Assembly (NCBI RefSeq): GCF_003173775.1
Contig: NZ_CP029552.1
Span: 4,219,001 to 4,283,000 of the forward strand
DNA length: 64,000 nt
Reading direction: 5' to 3'
DNA from: Methylobacterium sp. 17Sr1-1
Lineage (GTDB): Bacteria > Pseudomonadota > Alphaproteobacteria > Rhizobiales > Beijerinckiaceae
Shown: positions 54,982 through 64,000 of the stretch, piece after piece
Layout of the letters: each line of letters starts with the position of its first letter
How positions within the stretch are numbered: the stretch's first letter is position 1
Notes under the pieces: model-generated
The model's input: the letters and a program-made list of their open reading frames with translations, nothing else
Told to the model about the DNA's origin: nothing
Database searches by the model: none
Made by a program: the position numbers and the translations under genes

Positions 54982-55860
54982 ATGCGCCACCTGCCGCCGC
55001 TCTCGTCCTTGCGCGCCTTCGAGGCCGCGGCGCGCCTCGGCTCGGTCACGCGGGCGGCCAACGAGCTCGGGCGCACCCACGGGGCGGTGTCGCGCCAGGT
55101 GCGGGCCTTGCAGGATCAGGCCGGCACGGCCCTGTTCGAGAAGGCCGGCACGGGCCTGCGGCTCACCCCGGCCGGCGAGGCCTTTCGGAACGTGGTGGCG
55201 GGGGTGCTCGACGACCTGGAGCGGGGATTCTCACGCCTGCGCGATGCCGGGCGCGGTGCCAACGTCCACCTCGCCTGCGGGGCGACCTTCGCGATGCGCT
55301 GGCTGGTGCCGCGCCTGTCGGGCTTCTACCGCGAGCAGCCGACGGTGCAGGTGCGCCTCTCGATGACCTCGGCCCGGGAGACCCGCGACGACGGCGCCGA
55401 CCTCGTGCTGAACTGGGACCGGCTCACCCGCCCGATCCGCGACGAGGCGCGGGCGATCCGCCTCGGCGACGTGGCCTTCGGGGTGGTCTGCGCCCCCGAT
55501 TACCCGATCCGCATCGAGGGCGGGCGGCTGGCCGCCGAGACCCGGATCATCCACGAATACACCCCGCATGCCTGGCCGGCCTGGGAGGCGGCGACGGGGA
55601 TGGGCCTCGCGGCGGAGCGCGACAGCGCCTTCCCGCATAACGGCCTGTGCATCGAGGCCGCGCTGTCGGGCCTCGGCGTCGCCCTGGTGGAGCAGATGCT
55701 GGTGCGCGACGACCTCGCGGCGGGCCGCCTCGTCGCCCCCTGCGGCCTCCACCGCTTCCCGAACGGTTTCGCGGCGGTGCCGGCGGCGGACCGTCCGCTC
55801 TCGCCGGCGGCCTCGGCCTTCATCGACTGGCTGCGGCGGATGCTGGCGGAGGAGGCGTGA
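54982..55860 (+). CDS. LysR-family regulator, GcvA-like
   Basis: A 292-residue regulator with an N-terminal winged helix (LPPLSSLRAFEAAARLGSVT, AANELGRTHGAVSRQVRAL) and a C-terminal periplasmic-binding-like effector domain. The opening LPPLSSLRAFEAAAR fits the GcvA/AmpR branch. Upstream lies the divergent DUF1127 gene, a possible target. Confidence 0.92.
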   Translation: MRHLPPLSSLRAFEAAARLGSVTRAANELGRTHGAVSRQVRALQDQAGTALFEKAGTGLRLTPAGEAFRNVVAGVLDDLERGFSRLRDAGRGANVHLACGATFAMRWLVPRLSGFYREQPTVQVRLSMTSARETRDDGADLVLNWDRLTRPIRDEARAIRLGDVAFGVVCAPDYPIRIEGGRLAAETRIIHEYTPHAWPAWEAATGMGLAAERDSAFPHNGLCIEAALSGLGVALVEQMLVRDDLAAGRLVAPCGLHRFPNGFAAVPAADRPLSPAASAFIDWLRRMLAEEA

Positions 55861-56196
55861 TTCCCCGGTCCCGTGACGCGCCGCGATCGACCGGACGCGT
55901 GACGCGGCGAAAGCGCAGGACAGTGCATCGCCTGCGCCTCAGGCAGGCTTGCCCCAGCGCAGAAGTGCCGTGAGACAGCGTCATTCGTACGGAGGCCAAG
56001 TATCCACCCGCGTTGCGCGAAAGACACGGCGCCGGATACACGCTCGCAACAGAGCCTAGATTGCACAATTTTTGGGCAAACGCACAACAAAAGGTTTTGC
56101 CACGATGCGGCCACACTGCCAGCTTGACCGGAGTTGGACCCGGCCGCCGTTGGCACCCGCCGAACCTGGCCCCAGATGGACTTCCCGACCGTGGCA
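55861..56196. other. Promoter region of the porin gene
   Basis: About 335 bases without a gene. The part from 56.03 to 56.10 kb is relatively AT-rich (CAATTTTTGGGCAAACGCAC, AACAAAAGGTTTTGCC) and probably holds the porin promoter. No repeat seen. Confidence 0.5.
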
Positions 56197-57453
56197 ATGC
56201 GCTTCACCCTCAGCAGCCTGACCGTCGCCCTGCTGTCGACAGGGTCCGCCCTGGCCGCCGACCTGGCCGCCCCGGCCCCTGCCCCGGTGGCCGTTGTCGA
56301 GCACTGCAAGGCGACCCTGTCGCTGCCGGCCTATGGCGGCGTGATCAAGCCGAACCCGAACCCGTCCTGCTTCACCCTCGGCGGCTTCGGCGACATCTAT
56401 GTCGGCGGCGCGATCACCGGCTACGCCTACACCCAGAGCAATCCGTTCCCGTTCTCGGCCGCGCCGCTGCCGAGCGACCGGGCGGCCCGGGTCGACTTCA
56501 CCAACATCCAGGGCTGGATCCAGAAGGCCGATGGGCCATTCCAGTTCTACGTCCAGGCCGGCGCCTACGCGATCCCGGCCCTCGGCTTCCTCAACTACAG
56601 CGCCCTCGACCAGACCGACCTGCTGTTCACGCCGCTGCCGGTGGCCTTCGGCAAGTACGTGTTCAACGACCAGTGGTCGATCCAGGGCGGCCGCATGCCG
56701 ACCCTGATCGGCACCGAGGCGCCGTTCACCTTCCAGAACCTGAACATCTCCCGTGGCCTCCTGTTCAACCAGGAGAACATCATCAACCACGGCGTGCAGG
56801 TGAACTACAGCGACGGCCCGTGGTCGGCCTCGGTGGCCGGCACCGACGGGTTCTTCTCCGGCAACATCAGCTGGCTGACGGGCGCCGTCACCTACAAGCT
56901 CGACGACAACAACACCTTCGGCATCAACGGCGGCGTCAACCTCGACCGCACCGACGTGCTGTCGCGCAGCCTGCGCTACTCTTACGCGACGCCGCTGTTC
57001 CAGCAGAACAGCGGCATCCTGTCGATCAACTATACGTACTCGAACGGGCCGTGGACGATCACGCCCTACTTCCAGTACACGAACGTCGCGCGCGACTTCA
57101 AGATCGGCATCGCCGAGGGCGCCTCGACCTATGGCGGCGCGGTGCTGGCCAGCTACGCCTTCACCGACAACTTCGCGCTCGCCGGCCGCGTCGAGTACAT
57201 CAGCCAGACCGGCGACCGGTTCTCGGGCGGCACCAGCCTGCTCTACGGCGCGGGCAGCTCGGCCCTGTCCTTCACCGTCACCCCGACCTTCACCTTCGAC
57301 CGCTTCTTCGTCCGCGGCGAGTATTCGCGGGTCCAGCTCTACGACATCACCCGCGGCGACCTCGCCTTCGGCACGCTCGGCACCGGCTTCGGCCGCACCG
57401 GCAACCGCACCGCGCAGGACCGCTACATGATCGAAGGCGGCATCACCTTCTAG
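56197..57453 (+). CDS. Outer-membrane beta-barrel porin
   Basis: A 418-residue exported protein: signal peptide (MRFTLSSLTVALLSTGSALA), a small conserved N-terminal motif with two cysteines (EHCKAT, SCFTLGGFGDIYVGG), alternating beta-strand sequence throughout, and a C-terminal Phe (EGGITF) recognised by the BAM machinery. It belongs to the Rhizobiales porin/BBP2 group. The ATG chosen gives a standard signal peptide; a second ATG seven codons earlier is possible. Confidence 0.85.
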   Translation: MRFTLSSLTVALLSTGSALAADLAAPAPAPVAVVEHCKATLSLPAYGGVIKPNPNPSCFTLGGFGDIYVGGAITGYAYTQSNPFPFSAAPLPSDRAARVDFTNIQGWIQKADGPFQFYVQAGAYAIPALGFLNYSALDQTDLLFTPLPVAFGKYVFNDQWSIQGGRMPTLIGTEAPFTFQNLNISRGLLFNQENIINHGVQVNYSDGPWSASVAGTDGFFSGNISWLTGAVTYKLDDNNTFGINGGVNLDRTDVLSRSLRYSYATPLFQQNSGILSINYTYSNGPWTITPYFQYTNVARDFKIGIAEGASTYGGAVLASYAFTDNFALAGRVEYISQTGDRFSGGTSLLYGAGSSALSFTVTPTFTFDRFFVRGEYSRVQLYDITRGDLAFGTLGTGFGRTGNRTAQDRYMIEGGITF

Positions 57454-57454
57454 A

Positions 57455-57497
57455 GCATTGTCCGACGAAACGGATACCGGTTCGTCGAAGACAATGC
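57455..57497. repeat. Hairpin repeat after the porin gene (GCATTG/CCGACGA type)
   Basis: GCATTGT-C-CGACGAA and TTCGTCG-AAG-ACAATGC form a 14-pair interrupted stem with GGATACC in the loop region. Related to the hairpin at 22.0 kb. It directly follows the porin stop and may act as a terminator. The remaining 250 bases before the next gene hold nothing recognised. Confidence 0.7.
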
Positions 57498-57754
57498 GAC
57501 AAAACAAGGACCGAGAGAGCTTCGCGATTGCAACGCGATCGTGAGGTTCCCTAAGACGATCCCCGACCACGAAGCCTCCCCTCGCGCCCGCCCGGCACCC
57601 CCGGGCGGGCGCCTTGCGTTTCGAGCCCGACGCGGACGGGCCGACCTCGATCCATGAGCCCCCGCCCTTTCCGGGTCCGGCACGGGCCTGCACGACTGAA
57701 GCCTCCGCGGAAGGAGAGCTGGGACAGGGGTACGAGCCTGATCCAGAAGGGCTT

Positions 57755-58627
57755 CTACCCCATCATCCGCAACAAGCCCGCCAGCGCCGCCACGTCCCCC
57801 GGATTGTCCGACAGGAGCGCGTCGATCTCGCCGTTCGCGAGCGCCCGGACGTGCCGGCAATCCGGCCGGAACCGCGCCCCGGCGCAGGAGCAGCGCAGGC
57901 GCGGGCCGTCGCGGCCCTCGATCAGCCGCACGTCGTAGGGCGTGCCGGTGCTGCCACGCACGACGAAGTGGAGGAGCGGCGCGCGGGTACGGCTCGGCGC
58001 CACGCCGCGCAGGGCCCGGGCGGCGATCCCGTCGGGCGCGCGCCCTCCCTCCCCGGCCCGCTCGCGGAGGAGGCCGTGTCCCTTAGCGAGGCTCGCGATA
58101 TCGGGCGCGCCGGCCTCCCGCATCACCGCGAGCGCGATCTCCGCGCAGGCATAGGCGTCCTCGCCGGCATCGTGGTGGCGGAACGTCACGCCGATCCGGG
58201 CGGCGAGCGCCGAGAGCCGGTAGGTGCCCTGGCCCTGCCCGCCCTCCCCCGGCCAGTGCCGGCGGGCGAGTTGCACCGTACAGAGCGAGGCGTAGGCCGG
58301 CTGCGGCAGGCCGTAGGCCTGGAGCGTGGCGGCGAGCACCCCGACATCGAAACTGGCATTGTGCGCGAGCACCAGGCTGCCGGCGATCTCCGCGAGGTAC
58401 GGTGCCATCGCCTCGGGAAAGGACGGCGCGCCGGCGACGTCCCGCGGGCGGATGCCGTGAACCCGGATGTTGCCGGGGGAGAAGCGCATCTCGGCCGGGC
58501 GGATCAGCCGCGACTCGCGCCGCACCACCCGCCCGCCCTCGATCCAGGCGAGCCCGACGGCGCAGGGGCTGTCGCGGCGCTCGTTGGCGGTCTCGAAGTC
58601 GATCGCGAGGGTGCGAGGGAAGGTCAT
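57755..58627 (-). CDS. DEDDh exonuclease fused to a SWIM zinc finger
   Basis: A 290-residue protein. N-terminal 3'-5' exonuclease fold: AIDFETA (DE), LVLAHNASFDVGVL (D), FRHHDAGEDAYACAEIAL (H and D), as in DNA polymerase III epsilon. C-terminal part: RLRCSCAGARFRPDCRHVRAL, a CxCx(n)CxH SWIM zinc finger. It is probably a DNA or RNA repair/processing exonuclease. It precedes nothing on its strand but follows ligA by 32 bases. Confidence 0.85.
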   Translation of the reverse strand: MTFPRTLAIDFETANERRDSPCAVGLAWIEGGRVVRRESRLIRPAEMRFSPGNIRVHGIRPRDVAGAPSFPEAMAPYLAEIAGSLVLAHNASFDVGVLAATLQAYGLPQPAYASLCTVQLARRHWPGEGGQGQGTYRLSALAARIGVTFRHHDAGEDAYACAEIALAVMREAGAPDIASLAKGHGLLRERAGEGGRAPDGIAARALRGVAPSRTRAPLLHFVVRGSTGTPYDVRLIEGRDGPRLRCSCAGARFRPDCRHVRALANGEIDALLSDNPGDVAALAGLLRMMG

Positions 58628-58659
58628 CCCCGCGCTCTTCCCCGCGAAGGCGCCGAATT

Positions 58660-61224
<2,565 letters not shown>

Positions 61225-61252
61225 TCATGCCCGCAGGATGGCTCACATTCCG

Positions 61253-62419
61253 TTAACCCTGCTCGCGCACCACCGCAGAGCGGCGGCTGTCGCGGGCGTT
61301 CAGGACGTGGACGACCAGCGCCAGAGCCGCCACCAGAGCCGCGACGGGTCCCAGGGCACGGGCCGACCAGAGCTGGATGACCCACCCGCCGAGAAGGCCC
61401 GCCACGCCGATGCCGAGATACAGGGCGGAGGCATTCAGGGACACCAGGATCTGGCCGACCTGCGGCGCCGTGGCGAGCAGGCGATGCTGCTGCGCCGGCA
61501 GCAGCAGCCATCCCGCGCTGTTCCAGACCGCGACGCCGAGGAGAGCGCCCGGCAGCGTCGTCGCCAGGGAGGGAAACACCGCGAGGATCCCCGTGACGGC
61601 GATCAGGCTCGTCGCGACCGTGCGGTTCGCGCCCCACCGGTCGGCGAGCCAGCCGCTGAGCCCGTTGCCGATGGTCCCGGCGATGCCGAACGCGCACAGG
61701 ACCAGGCTCAGGGTCCGGCCCTCGGCATGCATCGTCTCGGCCAGGAGCGGGCCGATATAGGTGTAGACGGTGAAGCCCGCAGTCATCGCCAGGGTCGTGA
61801 CGATCAGCGTTCCGGGGACCTGCGGCAGGCGCAGGGAGCGCACGCGCTCGCCGAGCGTGACCGCGGGCGGAGCCGGGAGCTCGGGAAGCCGGAGGGCGAG
61901 CCCCGCGAGCGCCGCCACGCCGAGACCCGTGACCAGCCAGAAGGCGGCGCGAAAGCCGCCAGGCTCGCCGAGCCACGTTCCGACCGGTACCCCGACGATG
62001 GTGGCGACCGTGATGCCGCCCATGACGACCGACAGGGCTCGTCCCCGATGGGCCGGCCCCGCCAGGATCGCGGCGGTGACGGAGGCGCAGGGCGTGTAGG
62101 CCGCCGATGCCACGGCGGCCACGATCCGGCCGGCCATCAGCATCGCGTAGCTCTCGGCCAGAGCCGCCATCGCGTTGCCGACGATGAAGACGGACAGGGC
62201 GACGAGCAGAAGGGTGCGGCGCGGCAGGTTCGCCGTCAGGGAGGCCACGACGGGAGAGCTGATCGCGTAGACCACCGCGAAGACCGTGACCAGCTGACCG
62301 GCGGCGGCCACGCTCACGTCCAGCCGATGACTGATGTCTTGCAGGACGCCGGCCACGATGAACCCGTCGGTGCCGATCGCGAAGGTTCCGACTGCCAGAA
62401 GGGCGATTCTCGACCACAT
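61253..62419 (-). CDS. MFS efflux transporter, AraJ/NepI type
   Basis: A 388-residue transporter with 12 expected membrane helices. GTFAIGTDGFIVAGVLQDIS in helix 1 and GIAGTIGNGLSGWLADRWG in the centre mark the sugar/drug:H+ antiporter (DHA1, AraJ-like) type. It faces a divergent MerR-family gene across a promoter with a MerR-type palindrome, so it is probably induced by the MerR ligand. Confidence 0.88.
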   Translation of the reverse strand: MWSRIALLAVGTFAIGTDGFIVAGVLQDISHRLDVSVAAAGQLVTVFAVVYAISSPVVASLTANLPRRTLLLVALSVFIVGNAMAALAESYAMLMAGRIVAAVASAAYTPCASVTAAILAGPAHRGRALSVVMGGITVATIVGVPVGTWLGEPGGFRAAFWLVTGLGVAALAGLALRLPELPAPPAVTLGERVRSLRLPQVPGTLIVTTLAMTAGFTVYTYIGPLLAETMHAEGRTLSLVLCAFGIAGTIGNGLSGWLADRWGANRTVATSLIAVTGILAVFPSLATTLPGALLGVAVWNSAGWLLLPAQQHRLLATAPQVGQILVSLNASALYLGIGVAGLLGGWVIQLWSARALGPVAALVAALALVVHVLNARDSRRSAVVREQG

Positions 62420-62452
62420 GCCGTCACTCCTTGAACCGGGCATGCGCCGATC

Positions 62453-62482
62453 GCTAAAGGGTGACAGCGCTGTCAGGGTCAA
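62453..62482 (-). promoter_or_regulatory. MerR-type promoter/operator for the MFS gene
   Basis: On the minus strand TTGACC and TTTAGC are separated by 18 bases, and the spacer contains the perfect 14-base palindrome TGACAGCGCTGTCA (62462-62475). MerR-family activators bind exactly such palindromes in overlong spacers and untwist the promoter. It lies between the divergent merR-like gene and the MFS gene. Confidence 0.75.
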
Positions 62483-62499
62483 GCCGGGTCGGAGGGGTG

Positions 62500-62847
62500 A
62501 TGCAGATCGGTGAATTGTCGCGCCGGACGGGCGTCAGCGTGCGGATGCTGCGCTACTACGAGCGGGAGCACCTGCTGCAACCGGCCCGCCGGACCTCCGG
62601 CTACCGCGATTACGGCGAGGACGACGTCCGTCTGGTCGAGCGCATCCGCGCCCTGAGTGCCGCCGGCCTCACCCTCGCGACCGCCCGGATCGTCCTGCCC
62701 TGCGTCGACGATCAGGGACAGCGCTTCCAGCCCTGCAAGGAGGTTCGCCCGGCGCTGGAGCGGGAGATGCACCGCATCTCGGACAAGATTGCCACGCTGG
62801 AGAAGAGTCGCCAGATTCTGATGGATTACCTCAGCGACGCGGGATGA
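62500..62847 (+). CDS. MerR-family transcriptional regulator
   Basis: A 115-residue regulator with the MerR winged helix (IGELSRRTGVSVRMLRYYER, LLQPARRTSGYRDYGEDDV) and a coiled coil at the end. Two cysteines (LPCVDDQ, FQPCKEV) lie in the linker, but not in a known metal-binding pattern. GGAGGGGTG precedes the ATG. It probably controls the divergent MFS gene and itself. Confidence 0.88.
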   Translation: MQIGELSRRTGVSVRMLRYYEREHLLQPARRTSGYRDYGEDDVRLVERIRALSAAGLTLATARIVLPCVDDQGQRFQPCKEVRPALEREMHRISDKIATLEKSRQILMDYLSDAG

Positions 62848-62959
62848 TCGACATCTTGATGCTTGAGATCGAAGCTGTAGCAGATCGTGTCTGACTTGAA
62901 GTTTTCGGCGATGAACAGCACCTGATACCGTCTTCGTTTGATCTGTTCCGCGTCAAATA

Positions 62960-63129
62960 GAGCGCGGGATCCCCTCTCCCGTGTGGGAGAGGGGTAGGGG
63001 TGAGGGTGGCGCGCTTCCGAGTAAAGCTCGAACCGTGGTGTTGGCAGATCAACGGTTCATGCTTAATCCTGAACCCGAGCCACCCTCACCCCCAACCCCT
63101 CTTCCACACGGGAGAGGGGAGACGCGCTC
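62960..63129. repeat. Palindromic MITE-like repeat
   Basis: Arms of about 51 bases (62960-63010 and 63079-63129) are reverse complements with few mismatches, built on CCCCTCTCCCGTGTGGGAGAGG and GGTGAGGGTGGC. The middle 68 bases carry no gene. This CCCTCTCCC/GGTGAGGGTG repeat type is widespread in bacteria. The 443-base gap containing it has no further feature. Confidence 0.8.
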
Positions 63130-63290
63130 AATATTTATCTGACTGTATTAAGCGGAAGTCGTATGATTTCCATCAAGTGTTGCCCATCGGGCGGCCTTTT
63201 GCATGTAAATCAAGTCCATACGCCGCGGCAATCAGCAATCAATCAGGCCGATCAGCGCCCGCTACATGCATCGCAAGGAGGCGGATTCAT

Positions 63291-63563
63291 ATGAACAACA
63301 ACAAGATCCCTGACTTCCACACTGATGCGGAAGCCGAGACATTTCTCGATCAAGATCTATCCGGTCTCGATTTCTCGCAATTCAAGCCGGTCCAGTTCGA
63401 GTTCTCACCAAAAACGGAGCGCGTAAACATGCGCTTACCGAAGGAATTGCTCGACGCCGTCAAGGCTTCGGCCTCTCGGGAGGGGATGCCGTACCAGCGC
63501 TTCATCCCCCGGGTGCTCGAACACGCGGTGTCTCAGCCTGACGAGAACAAGACGGAGCCGTGA
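63291..63563 (+). CDS. Orphan CopG/BrnA-like antitoxin
   Basis: A 90-residue protein. The second half, RVNMRLPKELLDAVKASASR followed by EGMPYQRFIPRVLEHAV, is a ribbon-helix-helix DNA-binding domain of the BrnA/CopG-antitoxin type. AAGGAGG precedes the ATG. The partner toxin normally lies directly upstream, but only the palindromic repeat is found there. Confidence 0.75.
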   Translation: MNNNKIPDFHTDAEAETFLDQDLSGLDFSQFKPVQFEFSPKTERVNMRLPKELLDAVKASASREGMPYQRFIPRVLEHAVSQPDENKTEP

Positions 63564-63583
63564 GTCGCCGGCAGCCGGCCGGA

Positions 63584-63880
63584 TTAAAAAACCTTGACCG
63601 CCGATCGCTCGATGCGCGCACGCAGCCGCGGATGCAGACTGTCGCGGGTGGTCACGTCGACTTCGGTCCCTAGTTGCTCCTCGAGGAAGAGCTTGATGCC
63701 AACGAGGTCGAAGCCGTTGAAGCGGCTCTTGGGATCGTAGTCGATGAACAGGTCGAGGTCACTGTCCGGCCGGGCGTCGTCCTGGGCGGTCGATCCGAAC
63801 AGGTAGAGCGACGTCGCGCCCATGTCCCGCATGCTGTCGGCATGCGCCTTGAGCTGGATGAGGGCGTCGTCGCGAGTCAT
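63584..63880 (-). CDS. Minimal nucleotidyltransferase (MNT-type)
   Basis: A 98-residue protein with the minimal nucleotidyltransferase signature FGSTAQDDARPDSDLDLFID (GS followed by DxD). Such proteins are antitoxins of HEPN/MNT pairs, adding AMP to the HEPN RNase toxin. No HEPN gene is visible on either side inside the window. It is convergent with the CopG-like gene. Confidence 0.8.
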   Translation of the reverse strand: MTRDDALIQLKAHADSMRDMGATSLYLFGSTAQDDARPDSDLDLFIDYDPKSRFNGFDLVGIKLFLEEQLGTEVDVTTRDSLHPRLRARIERSAVKVF

Positions 63881-63935
63881 GATGCCATGATACCGCGCCG
63901 CTCGTCGCGACGCCACAGGTCGCGATCGGGAACGC

Positions 63936-64000
63936 TCAGGCCATTGCCTCACGCCGGCCCATCAGCCGCGCCTTCCATCCCAGAGCCGGCCGCTCGACGA
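63936..64000 (-). CDS. C-terminal end of an unidentified gene
   Basis: A minus-strand frame entering from beyond the window end reads ...ERPALGWKARLMGRREAMA and stops at 63936. Too short to identify; called a coding end only because it stays open up to the window edge and its composition looks coding. Confidence 0.3.
   Translation of the reverse strand, partial: VERPALGWKARLMGRREAMA

Overview
The window is about 64 kb of very GC-rich (roughly 70% G+C) alphaproteobacterial chromosome. It most likely comes from Methylobacterium or a close relative in the Rhizobiales. Evidence: the irr / fabA-fabB-fabI block with a heme-regulatory Irr; a tRNA-His without the extra 5' G and with A73; a soluble PdhS/PleC-type cell-cycle kinase; a NepR-like protein of the general stress response; a phasin; and many small exported or hypothetical proteins of the kind common in Methylobacterium. 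These are recognitions from sequence, not search results.

Layout. 1-4.1 kb: end of an OmpA/MotB-type protein, radC, map, a glycine-zipper protein, a zinc-finger protein and a flavin monooxygenase, closed by tRNA-Leu(UAA). 4.14-6.07 kb: a sharply AT-rich island directly downstream of the tRNA. It holds one frameshifted P-loop ATPase with a C-terminal winged helix and is the clearest horizontally acquired segment. 6-11.3 kb: thiE-thiG, irr, and the divergent unsaturated fatty-acid genes fabA, fabB and fabI. 11.4-15 kb: a chemoreceptor, a frameshifted DUF427 gene and an HD-GYP protein with a degenerate receiver. 15.1-22 kb: a leftward set (GntR, CitE-like lyase, dut, Rrf2) and a divergent rightward operon (MFS transporter, DUF2848, membrane protein, amidase), which looks like a small catabolic locus. 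22-31.3 kb: a nested inverted repeat, aspartate aminotransferase, a LuxR-type regulator, a DUF1236 Gly-rich protein, tartrate dehydrogenase, a ClC chloride channel, tRNA-His and a VanZ-like protein. 31.3-40.3 kb: mostly small stress-, envelope- or hypothetical-type genes, including a candidate sRNA, a lytic transglycosylase, a NepR/pseudo-receiver fusion, a transglutaminase-like protein, an L,D-transpeptidase and a phasin. 40.5-48.1 kb: PdhS-like kinase, periplasmic binding protein, MHS-family transporter, MsrP. 48.5-51.1 kb: soxA plus a cobalt-type nitrile hydratase operon. 51.2-57.5 kb: an orphan antitoxin, a beta-hydroxyacid dehydrogenase, a TerB-like protein, a zinc alcohol dehydrogenase, DUF1127, a LysR regulator and a porin. 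57.7-64 kb: exonuclease-SWIM fusion, ligA, an MFS/MerR pair with a MerR-type promoter, two orphan toxin-antitoxin-like genes and the end of one further gene.

The most noteworthy items are the NepR/pseudo-receiver fusion, the tRNA-adjacent ATPase island, the terminator-bounded sRNA candidate with an anti-Shine-Dalgarno motif, and several families of palindromic intergenic elements. One family is present as two complete, oppositely oriented copies and one tip-only copy. I see no complete prophage, insertion sequence, CRISPR array or rRNA operon. Two genes (the ATPase and DUF427) are broken by apparent one-base losses in homopolymer runs, so sequencing error should be excluded before calling them real pseudogenes.
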